From Euleptes europaea (lineage: Eukaryota > Chordata > Lepidosauria > Squamata > Sphaerodactylidae), in assembly GCF_029931775.1 (NCBI RefSeq), contig NC_079318.1, positions 31,820,159 to 31,884,158 on the forward strand: 64,000 bases of DNA, in the 5' to 3' direction. Below the pieces are notes generated by a model. The model searched no databases. It saw only the letters and a list, made by a program, of their open reading frames with translations, and was not told the DNA's origin. Position 1 is the first letter of the stretch. Every line of letters starts with the position of its first letter. Below, one piece after another: positions 13,401-26,690 of this stretch. Made by a program: the position numbers and the translations under genes.

Positions 13401-16400
13401 TTTTTAATCAGAGTTTCCCCAGGTTTGCAGCTATTTCTGCCTTTGTTCTTGGTAGTATTGTTTTGTGAATTTTTGATCCATATGGGGGGTCTACACATGG
13501 CGATTTTTTTTTTTTGCCGTCAAGTCACAGCTGACTTATGGCGACCCCTGTTGGGGTTTTCAAGGCAAGAGACTTTCGGAGGTGGTTTGCCATTGCTTGC
13601 CTCCATGTCACAACTCTGGTATTCCTTGGAGGTCTCCCATCCAAATACTAGGCAGGGTCAGGGCTGAGAGTGTGTGACTGGCCCAAGATCACCCAGTAAG
13701 CTTCCATGGCATGAGTGGGGACTCGAACCTGGGTTTTCCAGGTCCTAGCTTGACACCTTAACCACTACACCACGCTGGCTCTTACACATGGCTATTAGAT
13801 GTTTAAATAAACCCAGGTCCATGACTTTCATTGTTTGATCATGCTGCTCTTCTTTGTCCTGTCTTTCCTATTCTTAATGAAGGATCAGCATGGGTGGGGG
13901 CAAAATCCCACTCTTTGCTGATTCCATTGCACTATTATTATAACTTCTACATATGAGGAGGACTTTGCAGCCTTTTCTTACTTAGTTATCTTACTGCTGT
14001 TAATGCTGCCAAGAGGAAGAGACATTCTTTATATAAAACATTTATTAGCCACTTCTTCTTTATCGAGCTTAAAGTGGCTTACAACGTATGTAAAAAACAT
14101 AAAATAAAAAGCATAAAACCCAGAATTTAAAATCACAACTCAAGACTGCTAGTAAACTTAACCAAATGAAGTCCTAAATAAAATCGTCTTCAACTACCTC
14201 CTAAATTTTAAGAGTGAGGGGGCCAGGTTCACCTGTGTGGTGACGTTTTTCCTTAATCATGGGGCTGCCACTTGGGAACCCACTGAATGGGCTTCTTTGA
14301 TTAATGAGACAGTCAGGAGGGCCTCTCCCTCCTTAATTCCCAGGCAGGAACATAAGGGAGAAGAAGGTCCTTCAGATAGCCTGATCCCCAGCCATGTGGG
14401 GCTTTAAAGGTCAAAACCAACACCTTGAATTGGGCTCGCAAGTGGATTCATAGCTAGTGTAATTGCTGTAATATCAGGGTCACATGCTCCTGATAGTTTG
14501 GCCCCAACCAGCAGTCTAGCCACAGCATTCTTCACTAGCTGCAGCCTCTGAACACTCTTTAAGGGTAGCCCCACATAAAGCTCATTACAATAGTCTAGTC
14601 TAGATATGACTAAGCATGGATCACTGTGGCTAGATCGGACTGACCCAGGAATAGACATAGTTGATGCACCAGCTGGAGCTGGGCAAAAGCACTCTGAACC
14701 ACCACAGCTACCTGGTTTTCTAAGGTTACTGTGCCAAGAACCTGGCTTTTCAAGGGGAGTATAACCCATCCAAGAGAGGAGAGGTTTCAAGTCCCAGGTC
14801 TGCCTTTCTACGAACGCAGAGAGCCTCTGTCTTGTCAGGATGAAGTTTCAGCTTGTTCACACTCATCCAGCCCATTACTAAAGTACTGGTTTAGAACATC
14901 AGCAGCATCTTTGGAATTAGATGTGAAAGAAAGGTAGAGCTGGGTATCATCTGCATACTGGTGACACTGCAGCCTGAACCTACTGATGACCTCTCCCAGC
15001 AGCTTCACAAAGAACAGCATGGGGAATAAGAAAACCCTGTAGTGTGCCACAAGTCAACAGCCATGGGGAAGTGCAAGAATCCCCCAGCACCACCCTCTGC
15101 AAAGCCTCCCCCCAGATAGGGTTCGAACCACCGTAATATGGTGCCCCCCCAGTCCCAGTGCTGAGAGCCAGCTCAGTAGGGCACTGTGATTGAAGGCCAC
15201 TGAGAGATCCAGCAGAACTAGCAGGGTCACATTCCCTGTCAGTTTCTCACTCTACTTCTTCATTTGCTGACACAGACCCCAAAGTTAGGAGAACAATGAA
15301 TGTCTGTGTACTGTCCCTTGGAACTGATTAGCTCTTTCTCTTTCTGTGATCATACTTTTTATTTACTTCTAGTTGTAACCACCCTTGTTTGGAAGATGGG
15401 TTTATTCCTTTTGCTAAATAAACAATGGACATTTTGGTAGTTCTGTATAAATTAACAGCAATGAGCGCAATGAGTTTGTTTTGAAACTGGTTTTAGAACC
15501 ATGGGCTGTAACTAGGTTACTATTACAAATTTATCAGAATGTTCTGAAGGTACATTTTGGAATGCAGAGTCCTTTAAATTGCCTTGTTTGCATTTTCATT
15601 GATGTTTTTCTCCTATTCAGCTTAATAACATGCTTAATAAGTTATTGGGTAATGATGAAGAAGCCCAGTCCAGCTTATTCATTTGGGTAAGTTCCTGTAA
15701 GATATATTATAATTTTATTATGTGCCCTGAAGATGTTTGAAATATTACTTTGTTGATTCAAATAATGGTAGATGCTTTTATTGAACCAAAGGCAGTTTAT
15801 AGAATCCTGTAGAACCAAACTCTCCAACCTAATAGGTGTTGGATAGGTCTGGATTAGTGTGAGTAGTGCATGCAGTTTTTTAGAACTCTTCTTAAGTGTA
15901 GTAAAATAGCCTGGAGATAGAGGTATTTCTCAGCTGTCCAAAAGTTTTGAATAGATATTACCTTGGTTGTCTTAAACTGTTTATGTTTATCTTAATGACC
16001 ACTTTAGGTCTTGAGTTAAAAACCAGGGTTTTCCAGTGTCTGCAAATCGTGTAAATGCACCTGTAAAATGTTTTCTTTCTAAGTAAACAATTACTTATTG
16101 ATTTTAATTGGGCTACAGTCTTCCTGCATTTGTATTATTTCAAATTTCTTGATTTAGTCATGCACAGCTTTACACAAGATTCCAACTTTGGTAATTTACA
16201 GATGTGGTCTAAATCTAGTCTAACATCTGAGAATTATCATCCCAGTTTGATGCATTCAGTGGTAGTACATCATCTTCAAATGAAATCAGAATGAGTTATC
16301 TGATCACGTTGGTTTTAAAAGTTTTCTCTCAAATTCCAGGTTTGAGAGATTTGAAGTGCTAGCAGTATTTGCTTCCACAGTTCTGGCACAACTTGGAGCT

Positions 16401-19400
16401 CTTTTTATACTAAAAGAAAGGTAGGACTGTTGACTACTTCACATTTGCTTGATATATAAGATGATCAAATCAACTGCAGTGAAATGTTAGGGTTTTTTTT
16501 CAAATGCTGTAAGGAAAAAACAAACCCTTTGCAATGACTCCAAGTGATGATTGTTTTATAACAGGCCTGATGATAGCTGCATATATGGAATATAAAGATG
16601 ATATGACATGAACACAACAAATGTCTTAATAGAAGTGTTAATTCATTGATTGTAAAGCTGTGATTCTTGTGTGTCTTGTAGTGCCGAACGATTTGTGGAG
16701 CAACCAGAGATTCACACGTAAGGGACAGTTTTTAATATACAAAAGTATTAAATACTACAAGAATAAAATATGGCATTTACTCCAATGCAAGACTAGTTTT
16801 GAACTGTTTAAATTTCTCCCAGTTTAAAATAAAAGAATTAAAAAGTGTTGTCTGTGGATACCAGGAGCCGCTTCGAGCCCAGAGCAGCACACAGATGCCA
16901 CTGCTGGGCTCCAGTGCGAGTGGTTGAACCTGGGCTCATGCTGGCTCAACAATGGGGTAAGGGTGGGATTCCCCCCCCCCCCCGAGTTTTGCGGGCATCC
17001 CCCCTTTGTGTTATATAAATCTGTCTTTCTTGCACTAGTGGTTGTCAGAGTAAGCTGAGTTCTCAGTTTTCTACTTCAAAATGCATTTTTGAATGGCGTG
17101 AAAAGCTGGAAAATATAATGATAAATGGGGAGAAATGGGCGAACAAGTAATGTTACTTGGGGAATTCTTTTAAAATGATTGATTTCTTTACTCTTTTTAG
17201 GGGTCGATTGTTGGTTGGTACCTTTGTGGCGCTCTCTTTCAACCTGTTTACAATGCTTTCCATTAGGAATAAGCCCTTTGTTTATGTCTCTGAAGGTATG
17301 GAATACATAGATGTAGAAAAATAACTCAATTATATTGATGAACATAGAGTTGGCTTGGTGTACTTGCTAGCCATTATTTGTGGTTGTTACTAACTTCCTT
17401 TCCCTCCCCTGAGTAATCTGGTGCACGTAGGCTGCATTGAGAAAAACTGGTTAGTTGTGATGTCAAAATGCAGACCTACCGAAATTTATAGCTTGTTTGG
17501 AGGCGTAACTTGGGATACTTAATTAGGGTTTGTGGTTGGTTGTTAACCATAGTTTGTACTTAACAGGGTTGTTGCATCCAAAATTTTAAAATCCCAGATT
17601 GTTCAGTAGCCCTGCCCCTAACAGCAGGAGGCCTGGACACAGTGTTGAGCTCAAGCCTCTCTTGAGGGCAAATTTAAAAGACAGTGAGACAAGAATTCTG
17701 GTCATATGTGATTAACTCAGCCGTGATCATGTGTTTCTTCCCAAGAGTATATTTTATTTCTGAGAGAAAAAAAAAAGTTTAGGGAATGCGAGGAAAGTGC
17801 AATAGAGAAGGTTGGGGGGGGATTTTTTTGGTCTGGAGTGACATAGTCATATAGACAAATGGAGGAAAGGGAAAGCTTAAGGCTCTGTGAATGACTGGCA
17901 TTGCTAAGAGCAGTGTCACAGAACAGCCCCACTGATCAGGAAGCCCCATTCTGTTTTGGCCCTCCAAGGCATGTGGGCAGTCCACAGTCCTCCTGAATCT
18001 CTGCCTGGTGAAGCACTGGTCTCCCAAGTCCGCCCAACTCTTGGAGGGGGTTTCTTGTGCTTCTCCTTTAGTACAATGCCACCAGCTGGTCAGTTTTGGA
18101 AGTTCTCTCCACGAGAGCCAGCAGTCCTAGCTTCTCTTTTTGCATTGCCATTTAAAGACTTTGCCCAGCGCCTGCTTCCTCCACTACCCAACAACTGGTT
18201 ATTTCTGGGACAGCTTACTGCGCTTGTGTACTCCTGCGAAGATAGTTATCTAGCAACCAACCGCTTCCCTGCCCCGGCACCCATTTTAGATATTGTGTTC
18301 AAATGGTGGAGGTCTATGTGGGACCTCTACCAGCATCTTGACTCTCACATCCCAAGTCTCTGTTACTTTCTAAGCGTCAGATTCCAGCTAAGGTGAGAGC
18401 TGGCCATTTCGTTTTCTTCAGCGGGGAGAGCCAATGGCATTTATTTAGCTTGGATGGCTGAGTACTTGTCAGAGCTGTTGCAATCAACTTAGGAGCAATC
18501 AATTTCTGTCTTCTGCCAACAGGAGAAAAACCCTTTTAAAAGCAAGTGTGGGTTTTTTGCAAGCCCCAAAACTCAAAATATTGGGATGTAAAGGGCATTT
18601 CTCCACAAGCGACCTTGTGGATCTCTGAGGAAACTTGGCTTCAGCTTCCCCACCCCTTTGAAGAGGGCAATAGCAGAAGGCCTGCACATGTAGGGATCAT
18701 GGGCAGTGCAAAAGCTTTTAGGAATGCAGATGAGGATTCTGCTTTGATGAAGGAAAGGACACAATTAGTAGATTTAACTATTTATAAAAAACCTGGGGTT
18801 TGTTATGTACATCTGTTAGACCAACTGCAGTGCAATAAGCAAGGTGCATGTGCAATAAGCAAGGTGAACTGCATGTGCAATAAGCAAGGTGAAAAGAACA
18901 ATAGAGCTGGTTTGGCACTCTAGCTATAAGATTGTACTTGCAGTTTATTAGAGTGATTCTTTTTAATGCATACAGTAAGTACTATGATAATAGCTGCCCC
19001 CAGAGGGAATGTGCTTAAAGCTTTATGTGGCAGGGAACAAATTTAGAAATCTGCCTGATGGCAAATAAAGTGACTTGTCACAGATTTGCAGTGTGATCAG
19101 GTTGATTACAATCATGGTGTAAAGCATATGTTCTTAATGATAACCAATATTATTTTTTGTGTAGCTGCAAGTACAAGCTGGCTTCAGGAACATGTTGCAG
19201 ATCTGAGTAGGAGGTAAGATGCAAAGTGACACAATTGATGTTCATTTAGGATCAACAACTGGTGGCCTTTGGGCCAAACCAAGCCCCCTAGTTGCCCAGC
19301 TGCAGGCCGGAGGGAAAACTACTGTAGTCATTAGCCTTGCAGGACATGCCCAAGTACTGGGGTATCTCTGTCCTGCTACCTCCCCCCACACATACGCTGC

Positions 19401-22400
19401 ATGTGACCTTAAAGTAAAATTAGTTACTGACGTGGGGGGAATATTTAAAAGATGAGGAATCTGTATGCTGTAGTTGGAAGTTGTGTTGGAATTTATATGC
19501 TGTAGCCTTGAGTAATGGCTTGGAAAGTATGCTGGGTAACTAAGCCGCTTGATCTTCGAAAGGGCAGGATTCAGGGGGAAAACTGTTCACAAATAAATGT
19601 ACAGGGAGGTTATTCCTTCATATGTTAAATTTGCCTAGGTTATTTTGAGATAGTCGTCTGTGGAGTTAACAGAACAGTTCTTGTTCTTTGGGTTGTGTAA
19701 AAGAAATGAGCCTTGCATTTTTTTTAACCTGTTGGGGATTTTTCCAGCTCTCCAGTGTCACAGTAATTTATATATAATTTGGGAGCTCTGCTCTTCTGTT
19801 GCCAATCTAATCAAGTGAAGCATTATCGTCCTGCCTTGTTTTGATCACACTTATTTTCTCCCAAAAGAAAAGTGTGTTCCTTTTGAAGGTTTTCTGCAGG
19901 AGGAGGAGCAGAGAATCTCTGCTCAGCATGGAGAAAGCTTGCAATTTGTCCTGTGTCACACCAATATGAAAATGCTTGTGAGGATATTTGACCGTACTTA
20001 CCTTAGTTTTGATTGACAGATCTGAATACTCTTCCTTTATGAGTGAGTTGGGACCTCACATGCATAAAAAAGGAACTCAATTTCTCAGTAATCGTTGGGT
20101 TTCTGTCTGTCATATCAAAATGTAATATTCACTCATTGAGGCTGATGACATCCTTAATTATAGTTGTCTGGAAATTTGTATATATATGAGAAAACAAAAT
20201 ACTTCCTTCATTTTCACTAAGTAAGTAGTTAGCTTTGGGATGGCCATCGTATCATTTAAAGAGCTAAAACATTTTATGAAACTACAAACGGTTATTTAGA
20301 ACTGTGAGGAAGCAGTTGTTGTAATTGAAATTTGGCAGCCTTGCACTTGATGTCGTTTCAGAAGAAAGGAATGAATAAGTTGCTTATGCTGTAATCATTT
20401 TTTTATTATAATGTATAATGGTTTAAGTCCATTAACAACAATAACTTGGCTGATCAGTTTTCTGGCTGCAGGAGAGATACCAACATAATTGATATTATAC
20501 ATATGAATGGGCTGTGCTGTTTTTTAATTTACCGTGTCCTCTATTTTTAGGGCAGTTAATCCATATTTTTCTTCCTTTCTTTTAGTTTATGTGGCATCAT
20601 TCCTGGATTGAGCAGCATCTTCCTTCCACGAATGAATCCCTTCATCTTAATTGACCTTGCGGGGGCTTTAGCGCTTTGTATTACATATATGCTAATTGAA
20701 ATTAAGTATGTACCGTTACGTTCAACGATAACATTAATTCATAGATATTGAAAACGGTGTGCCCTCTAATACAACATTTCTTTGTTTCAGTAATTATTTT
20801 GCTGTTGACACTGCATCTGCAGTAGCCATTGCCTTGATGACATTTGGCACTATGTATCCTATGAGTGTGTACAGTGGAAAAGTATTACTTCAGGTGAGGC
20901 ATTATAATAAGGACTGGCATTTCAATTTAATTCTACAAATGTACTACAAGAAGCAGATAAAACACCCCTTTGGATGCCAAAATAGGCTTTATGGAATTTC
21001 AGTGAACAGTGAGGAGTTTTGATTTTAATTGTATAGCTTTGTTTTTTTTTAAAATGACTGATTTTGTGAAATGTTTGAAAATGTTATACAAAGGAGCTCA
21101 GATATAGGAAGGGTATCAAATGCTGCCAGGTGAACCACTTGCTAATGATTTCCTACATGTCTTGTTATTTATAATTTCACATATTCTAGTGTTCTGTATC
21201 ATTGTGAATCTTGTTTATTTAAACTGTTCAAGGGTAACCCGAGTGATTTTAAATAAAGTTCTTAAAAGACAACATGAAGTGATCATTGGCTGGGATTATG
21301 GGTCTTCTAAGACCTGGAATTAATACACTTTCTGACTTATCTTGAGTCAGAAGACGTACTTATACAGAATGATCATTGAAGAGACTGATAATTCTTCACA
21401 CAGTCTTGTGGTTCAGTGGTTAAAACAATCAAAGAGACTTTTGTTTTCAAATCAAAGTATGAAAAATATTCTGAACTTGCCTTCAGAAGGAGAAGCCACT
21501 GATTTATATATATGTTGTTACTTGGGTGCTAATTCTAATGTTTCAAATTGGTCAGCAGATAAAAGTGAACATTTGAAGTGGAAAAGGATTAACGGAGAAG
21601 GGAGCACTGACATTTTAAGATTTTGCTTGAAAGTCCTGTCACAAGCTTAGTATTGTGCTAGAATTTCCTTTTCTCAACATTTACTAGGCCACAGTAACAG
21701 TCGATGTCCTGTGGCAGGACCGTGCAACTGTTAAAAAGTATTATTTTGTTTTTCCAGACAACACCACCTCATGTGATCGGACAGCTAGATAAACTTTTAA
21801 GAGAGGTAAGTTAGTATGAAATATTACACTTGTGCACAGGAGACAGGACAATTGTGACTTCTGGAGGCAGCCTCTGTGACCTGGTGAGGTGCTGTTCTAG
21901 TGGACTGCCTGACACAACGGGCTTTCCAGAGGTACTGGAACCTGGTTCTAGAAGGGGAAGCTAAAACTGCCCCCTGTGTTTTGGAACCTGCATTCTGAGG
22001 AAGAGAGCAGAAGTGCTAAAAGGTTATAATGGAGGCAGATCACTCTTTCACATGTCTTCCAGATGCATATTTGCTTTTTTAAAATTTAACTGCTTCAGTT
22101 TTCAATGGAACATGGTGTTTCTAGTTTCAACTAGGTAAAATTGGAGTTTTGCAAATGGAATGTAACTAAATCAAAATCCAGCCCCAACATGCCCCAGGTT
22201 TTTTTTAACTTCAGAAGGGTGACAAATCCAAATTAACTCCAAGCTTTGGATCTGAACAACTAAGGCACATCTGTTCCTTTTCTGGTGGCCTCACAACATC
22301 TGCAGCTATACTCTGCCTTCCATTTCTGTTTCTCCAGGGCAATGAGGGTGGGTGAGCAACAACGAGGGGAGAATGTGATATGTCCTGGCCGGACATGCTA

Positions 22401-25112
22401 TCCAACTAAATTTTTTTAGTCTATGTTCACACTAGATAGCATGTCCACAATTGATGTTTCTGTGCATAGTGGCTTGGATTTTAAGCCTTGCTTCCATTTG
22501 TGCCGCATATTTTTCCATTGAGGGAACTGTACTTCCATTTATACAATACCAGATTCTTTCAGAGGGACAAAAACCACCTTGTGCCAGCAGTACATGCTCC
22601 ACAGCCAATCAAGGCCATAATTTCCACCCAGCACTTGGAATAACTGGCTTGGAGAAGGATCTCATTCAGTATAGGCAAGAATTCTCCAAGCCTGGGTCAT
22701 TCCGGCGGTCTAGGCTTTCAGTGATGGTAGTCGGTGGGAAGCGGAGGAGGCTGAGGTGTCAGCCTTGTCCCGTTGCATCCTCCTAACCCTGCTGCTCTCT
22801 GGGGAAAGACTCACAAGCTTTGATTTTTAAAACTCTCAAGTGAGAAAGGGCTGCCATGTTATGAAGTGGTTGGGGTAGGAGCCCAAGAGCCAGAAACTGA
22901 TTCTCGTGTGCTCTATTTTCCCTGTGGTCATTGCTGCTTTGCAAAGTAGAGATCAAGGTTTTGCCCTTTCTAACAGTAAATAAACAAACATACATGGGAC
23001 CAAACGAGATGAAAGGTAAATCTATATCAGAGAGACTTCTGATTGAGGATCTGAAACCTCTCCTTTTCTAAAAGCCACACGGGGGCACCCAATTTTGCTC
23101 AAGTTCACCTTTTCGTGTGTAAAATAGGGATGAATGGTGTTTTGTTTTCATGTTTCTTTAGAACACATTTCTTTCTACCCAAATAGGGTCCCCAAGGCAA
23201 CAGGCATCACTGCTTTAAAACATTAAACTGCATTTAAAATGTATATGTAAAATATTTAACCATATAATAAAAATACATAGACATACTAACACAGCCATGG
23301 AGCAGGGCTAATAAGAGTTTACTTGGGGAAGTACACCAAAAGAAACCAAAGTCTTCACCTGCTAGCAGAAGACAATGATAGAAGGCGACAGACAAACCTC
23401 CCTGAGGAAGGAGTACCAAAGTTTCAGCCCTTCATTGGGTTGCCACCCGTCTCACCTCGGCGCTTATTTGAGAGTCTAGCTGAATTCAGTAAGGCTTAAT
23501 TCTAGTTTTCTTAGAGGAGCAGCCTTTTTATGAATAAGCCATTATAAAAAGCAACTTTTGCAGTTTTAAAAAGAAGCTAAAAAGAGGTTTTGAAAAGAAG
23601 ACATGTTCTAGGAAGTTGTCTAGTACAAGCCCCACTAAAATAAGCAAGAACTGTGGGAGATCATGGAGTTCATTCCTTTTGGCTTGTGCTGGAGAGCTTT
23701 GTATCAGATCATATATCTCATGTCTTAATGCACAAAGCTTTTCCAAAAAGTGAAAGGGGATGGGTTGTATTTTGGTTTGTTTCTTAACAATGCTATGTAC
23801 CATTTATGTGTTGACCTAGGTTTCCACTTTAGATGGCGTCTTAGAGGTTCGAAATGAGCATTTCTGGACATTGGGCTTTGGTTCTCTGGTATGTATTTTT
23901 ATTTTCCATCTCATATATTTTTTCCAGAACTCAGAGCAGTTTACAACAATAGACAGTTAAAACAGACAAAATAAAATCCTATTTTCAGAGGAAATGGGCA
24001 CAAATATAAAGAGCAACAAAACTGGCTTGTAGATCCAAAGAATCAAACCACAGGAGAAATGCATTGTGCATAACATGCTCAATAGCCTCCAAGCACCGCT
24101 GCAAACATAATTTCAGATCCCTGCATCCAACAAATTAAAACAACTCAGATAAAAGCTCCTGTGAATCATTTGGCCTTATGTGTTTATATAGTTGTTTTAA
24201 TATTGGTACCCTATACACATGGTGACTGCTTCCTCTTGACAGGCACAATAATCTAGTCTAGAAGTCAGAGCTGTACAAATCAGCGTGGCTAGACCAGACA
24301 AATCCAGAAGGGCTGAGCATTTCTCAAGATGATGGTGAAAGAAGGTGCTTTTATCAACTGCTCTAACCTCATTCTCCATCTGATCTGCTGGAGACTGCTG
24401 GACCACCTCTAAAATTGGGCAGAGCAATCCAATCCAGAACATCTTCCCCAAGCAACGTCACCTGTGTTGCTTGCTATTTTTAAATGCAATAGCTTCACAG
24501 ATCCCAGTAGTTTCTCTTTGATAAGCAGAAATTGTATCAGGATTTTAAGACAAAAGTGCTGCTATATTACCAAAATTTTAATGTGACTGAGTTCATTTTT
24601 AATTTGCTTTCTAGGCTGGATCAGTACATGTGAGAATTCGAAGAGACGCCAATGAACAGATGGTACTTGCTCATGTGACCAATCGGTTATACACTCTGGT
24701 GTCCACTTTAACTGTTCAGATTTTCAAAGATGACTGGATCAGGCCTACCTTGGCCTCTGGACCTATTGCCAACAACATGCTGAACCTTTCAGACCATCAC
24801 ATCATTCCAATGCCTCCTTTAAAAACTGCAGAAAACTCCGATCCTGCTACATCTACTCCTGCCAAACCAAGCAGCCCACCTCCAGAATTTTCTTTTAACA
24901 CACCGGGCAAAAATATGAACCCTGTCATTCTCCTGAATGCTCAAACCCGACCTTATGGTCTAGGCTTCAACCGTGGAACTGTACCTTACAGCAGTGCTTT
25001 CACTCAAGGATTTGGAATGCCGGGAATAGGAACAACCCAGGGATTCAGGACTGGCTTTATAAATGCCCCTCACAGATATGGAACTGGCACTCGAGATCAG
25101 ACCAGACCCTAA
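7196..25112 (+). CDS. SLC30A6: Zinc transporter 6 (ZnT6), complete, 14 coding exons
   Basis: A cation-diffusion-facilitator protein of the trans-Golgi. The family is known to pair ZnT6 with ZnT5 to load zinc into secretory enzymes; ZnT6 itself lacks the membrane zinc ligands. Coding exons: 7196-7198 (ATG only), 8706-8792, 10529-10613, 11041-11083, 15621-15686, 16340-16420, 16682-16717, 17201-17295, 19165-19213, 20586-20705, 20791-20893, 21758-21805, 23820-23888, 24615-25112. All introns are GT-AG and the reading frame joins exactly, giving 460 aa (human 461). Recognisable segments: GTIHLFRK near the N-terminus, membrane helix ILLFGAINVVCTGFLLMWC (about 33-51), HVADLSR, PRMNPF, YFAVDTASA, GTMYPMSVYSGKVLLQ, and C-terminal EVRNEHFWTLGFGSL and PPPEFSFNTPGKN. 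Membrane helices are in the first two thirds and the cytosolic domain follows. QPCT lies downstream in opposite orientation. Confidence 0.97.
7641..7960 (-). mobile_element. L1-type poly(A) retroposon in SLC30A6 intron 1
   Basis: AT-rich insert flanked by a perfect 17-bp TSD, TCTGCCTAAGCTTCCTT (7624-7640 and 7961-7977). It starts with T/A homopolymer runs on the + strand, so its 3' poly(A) end is at the left and it is minus-oriented. Long TSD and poly(A) indicate L1-machinery insertion. The body looks like a truncated LINE 3'UTR with no coding sequence. Confidence 0.75.
9112..9304 (+). mobile_element. MITE-A copy (hAT-type)
   Basis: TAGGGTTGCC...GGCAACCCTA with perfect 8-bp TSD AGTCCCCC (9104-9111 and 9305-9312). 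It lies in SLC30A6 intron 2 and belongs to the GGTCCCTCTTG-start subtype shared with 58218-58422. Confidence 0.9.
9868..9966 (+). repeat. tRNA-SINE 3' fragment
   Basis: Tail segment GGTGATTGTAAGTGGC...AAAGTCGGTATATAAAAGCC, matching the end of the SINE at 4863-5172; the tRNA head is missing. Confidence 0.75.
11084..13504. other. SLC30A6 intron 4, left part: nothing recognised
   Basis: No exon or clear element. It contains pyrimidine-rich sequence around 11560-11770 and a gene-free moderately GC-rich stretch at 12200-12960 whose short reading frames resemble no protein I know. Confidence 0.4.
13505..13782 (-). repeat. Sauria-type SINE with RTE/BovB-like tail
   Basis: Minus-oriented: the tRNA head (reverse of AACCACTACACCACGCTGGC) is at the right, and the tail at the left is the reverse of a BovB-like GGGTCGCCATAAGTCAGC...GACTTGACGGC followed by a T run. 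Flanked by a 13-bp near-identical TSD, TACACATGGCGAT / TACACATGGCTAT. Confidence 0.8.
14030..15245 (-). mobile_element. L2-type LINE, truncated, in SLC30A6 intron 4
   Basis: Read on the minus strand, degenerate reverse-transcriptase blocks appear in order: LVLLDLSVAFN (motif A) near 15210, HQYADDTQLYLSF (catalytic YADD) near 14940, and SRLDYCNELYVGLP near 14580. The 3' end near 14030 has the L2-like AAGCCACTTTAAGC tail. It is interrupted by stops and frame changes and is inactive. Confidence 0.75.
17296..19164. other. SLC30A6 intron 8; unexplained open frame at 17956-18396
   Basis: A 146-codon + strand frame at 17956-18396 (includes FALPFKDFAQRLLPPLPNNW and DSHIPSLCYF) matches no family I recognise. 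Base composition is somewhat GC-richer than the intron around it. It may be part of an unclassified repeat. A short tandem repeat follows at 18829-18891. Confidence 0.3.
18829..18891. repeat. Triplicated short tandem repeat
   Basis: GTGCAATAAGCAAGGTG occurs three times in a row, with small spacers (CAT, AACTGCAT). Confidence 0.85.
21806..23819. other. SLC30A6 intron 12: nothing recognised
   Basis: No exon or clear mobile element. A weak inverted pair (GGACATGCTATCCAACTAAA near 22393 against TAGCATGTCC near 22436) is the only structure noticed. Confidence 0.4.
23915..24460 (-). mobile_element. L2-type LINE 3' fragment in SLC30A6 intron 13
   Basis: The minus strand encodes LATLICTALTSRLDYC, the L2 segment just after the RT core. 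The L2 3' end (reverse of CTCAGAGCAGTTTACAAC) lies near 23930. Heavily decayed. Confidence 0.6.
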
Positions 25113-26690
25113 TGAACTTTCCCCATATTTATTGTTTGATTTCCCCCCACTTATTTTATTCCTCACCTTTTACAAGACAATTCAAATTTTCTAGGTGACA
25201 GGGATCAACTGTTTCCAACAATCATGAAGATGTATGTTTATATTTTCACGTAATCGTAAAGCAGTTTATGCTTTCAAGAACTGCAATACCCTAACTTTTA
25301 TAAATAAAGAACTGAATTATATTCTTATTTTTTCCCTAAGTGGTTCCAGCATAATGTGAGTGGAGATCCAGAAAAGAACTAATTTACAACGAAATGGGTT
25401 TCTGTATCTTCTTAATCTGATAATTAGGGATAGTTATCTGTTGACATAATATTCTTATTTTTCTAGAACTTCAGTGCCTCTGATGCAATCATGAACATTT
25501 TAAAAGTCACATTTTCCTTCACTGGAAAAGCATTTCCTATAAAAAAATACCTACTGGAGGTCAAACGGACTCCTGACATTCACTTTTGACATGAAGAGAT
25601 TGTTTTATCTATATCACTGTTAGGTTATCTCTTGGTTCTTATATGGGTTTAACTAGCAGATTCATTTTTTTGTCCTTTTTTGCTGGTCAGTATGCTGGAA
25701 AATTAAGTATTAAACTTGGAGAACTGCTTTTAAACCTGGTAATTCTCTTTGAAGGGTTTAAAAGAAGTGCATTTGTATGATGAATGGGTGTTTTGGTTCG
25801 CATACTGCAATCCAGATGTTAGTCTAACTGCTTTTGAACAATAATAGTATCTCTTGGTAATAAGGAAGATGCTCATACAGAATATCTAACTCATGTCTGA
25901 AGCAATGATGTATCTGTCTAGCTTTTGTTAATCTTTCCTGCTAATGAGGTACAGCTTAAATGTTTCTGATGCTTTCCTTTGTCTAGTTCTTTGTGTCCTA
26001 TTCTCACTGACTTATTACATATTGGGGGGGAAACCACTAAAGCTAGTAAAATCCAACTGACAGCCAGCATCAACTTTTCCAACACAGAAAACCAGAGTGG
26101 CTGGTTCTCCTCCCAGAGAGTAACATGAACAGCATTCCTGGAATCAGATTGCTGTCATAAGAACGTGGAAGCTCCCTCCTCTTTCAAATTGTTTCCCAAG
26201 AATAAAGGCAGGTTACACAGTCTCCCTCATGTTGGTGATCCAGAATACATTCATTACTCACTCTGCAAGGAGGATGTGGGTGGAAGTCTTGAGTCCCCCG
26301 GATGCATTACTGGGTAGTTAAACTTCCTCTGCCGCTTCAGACATTTCAATTTAGTGGTTCTCTGAAGCAGGGCAGTGGTACCAGAACCTACGCAAGAACT
26401 TTTTGGTCCTTTGATATAGTTTAGGCACAGTTGTTTTGCTATCTCCCCCTGCCCCCTTCACTCAGTCAAACTATAGAAGTAAATAGTTTAGGACTTTCAG
26501 TATGAGTTACATTGAAATCATGCATTCATTGTGGCTGATGGAGAGTTCTTGAACTGAAAAGGTATTCTCCTAGGCTAATAGAAGTTGGTCTAGTATAAGG
26601 CATTCTCCTGTTCACTGTGTATATCTTGGTCATTTTGGCCACTGTTAACTATGAAACTAAGCATGGAAATAAATGAATGGGCTCTGTGAT
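25113..26690 (+). other. SLC30A6: SLC30A6 3'UTR
   Basis: AT-rich sequence after the stop with three candidate poly(A) signals: AATAAA at 25303-25308, 26201-26206 and 26668-26673. Alternative polyadenylation is plausible. No other exon is visible. Confidence 0.55.
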
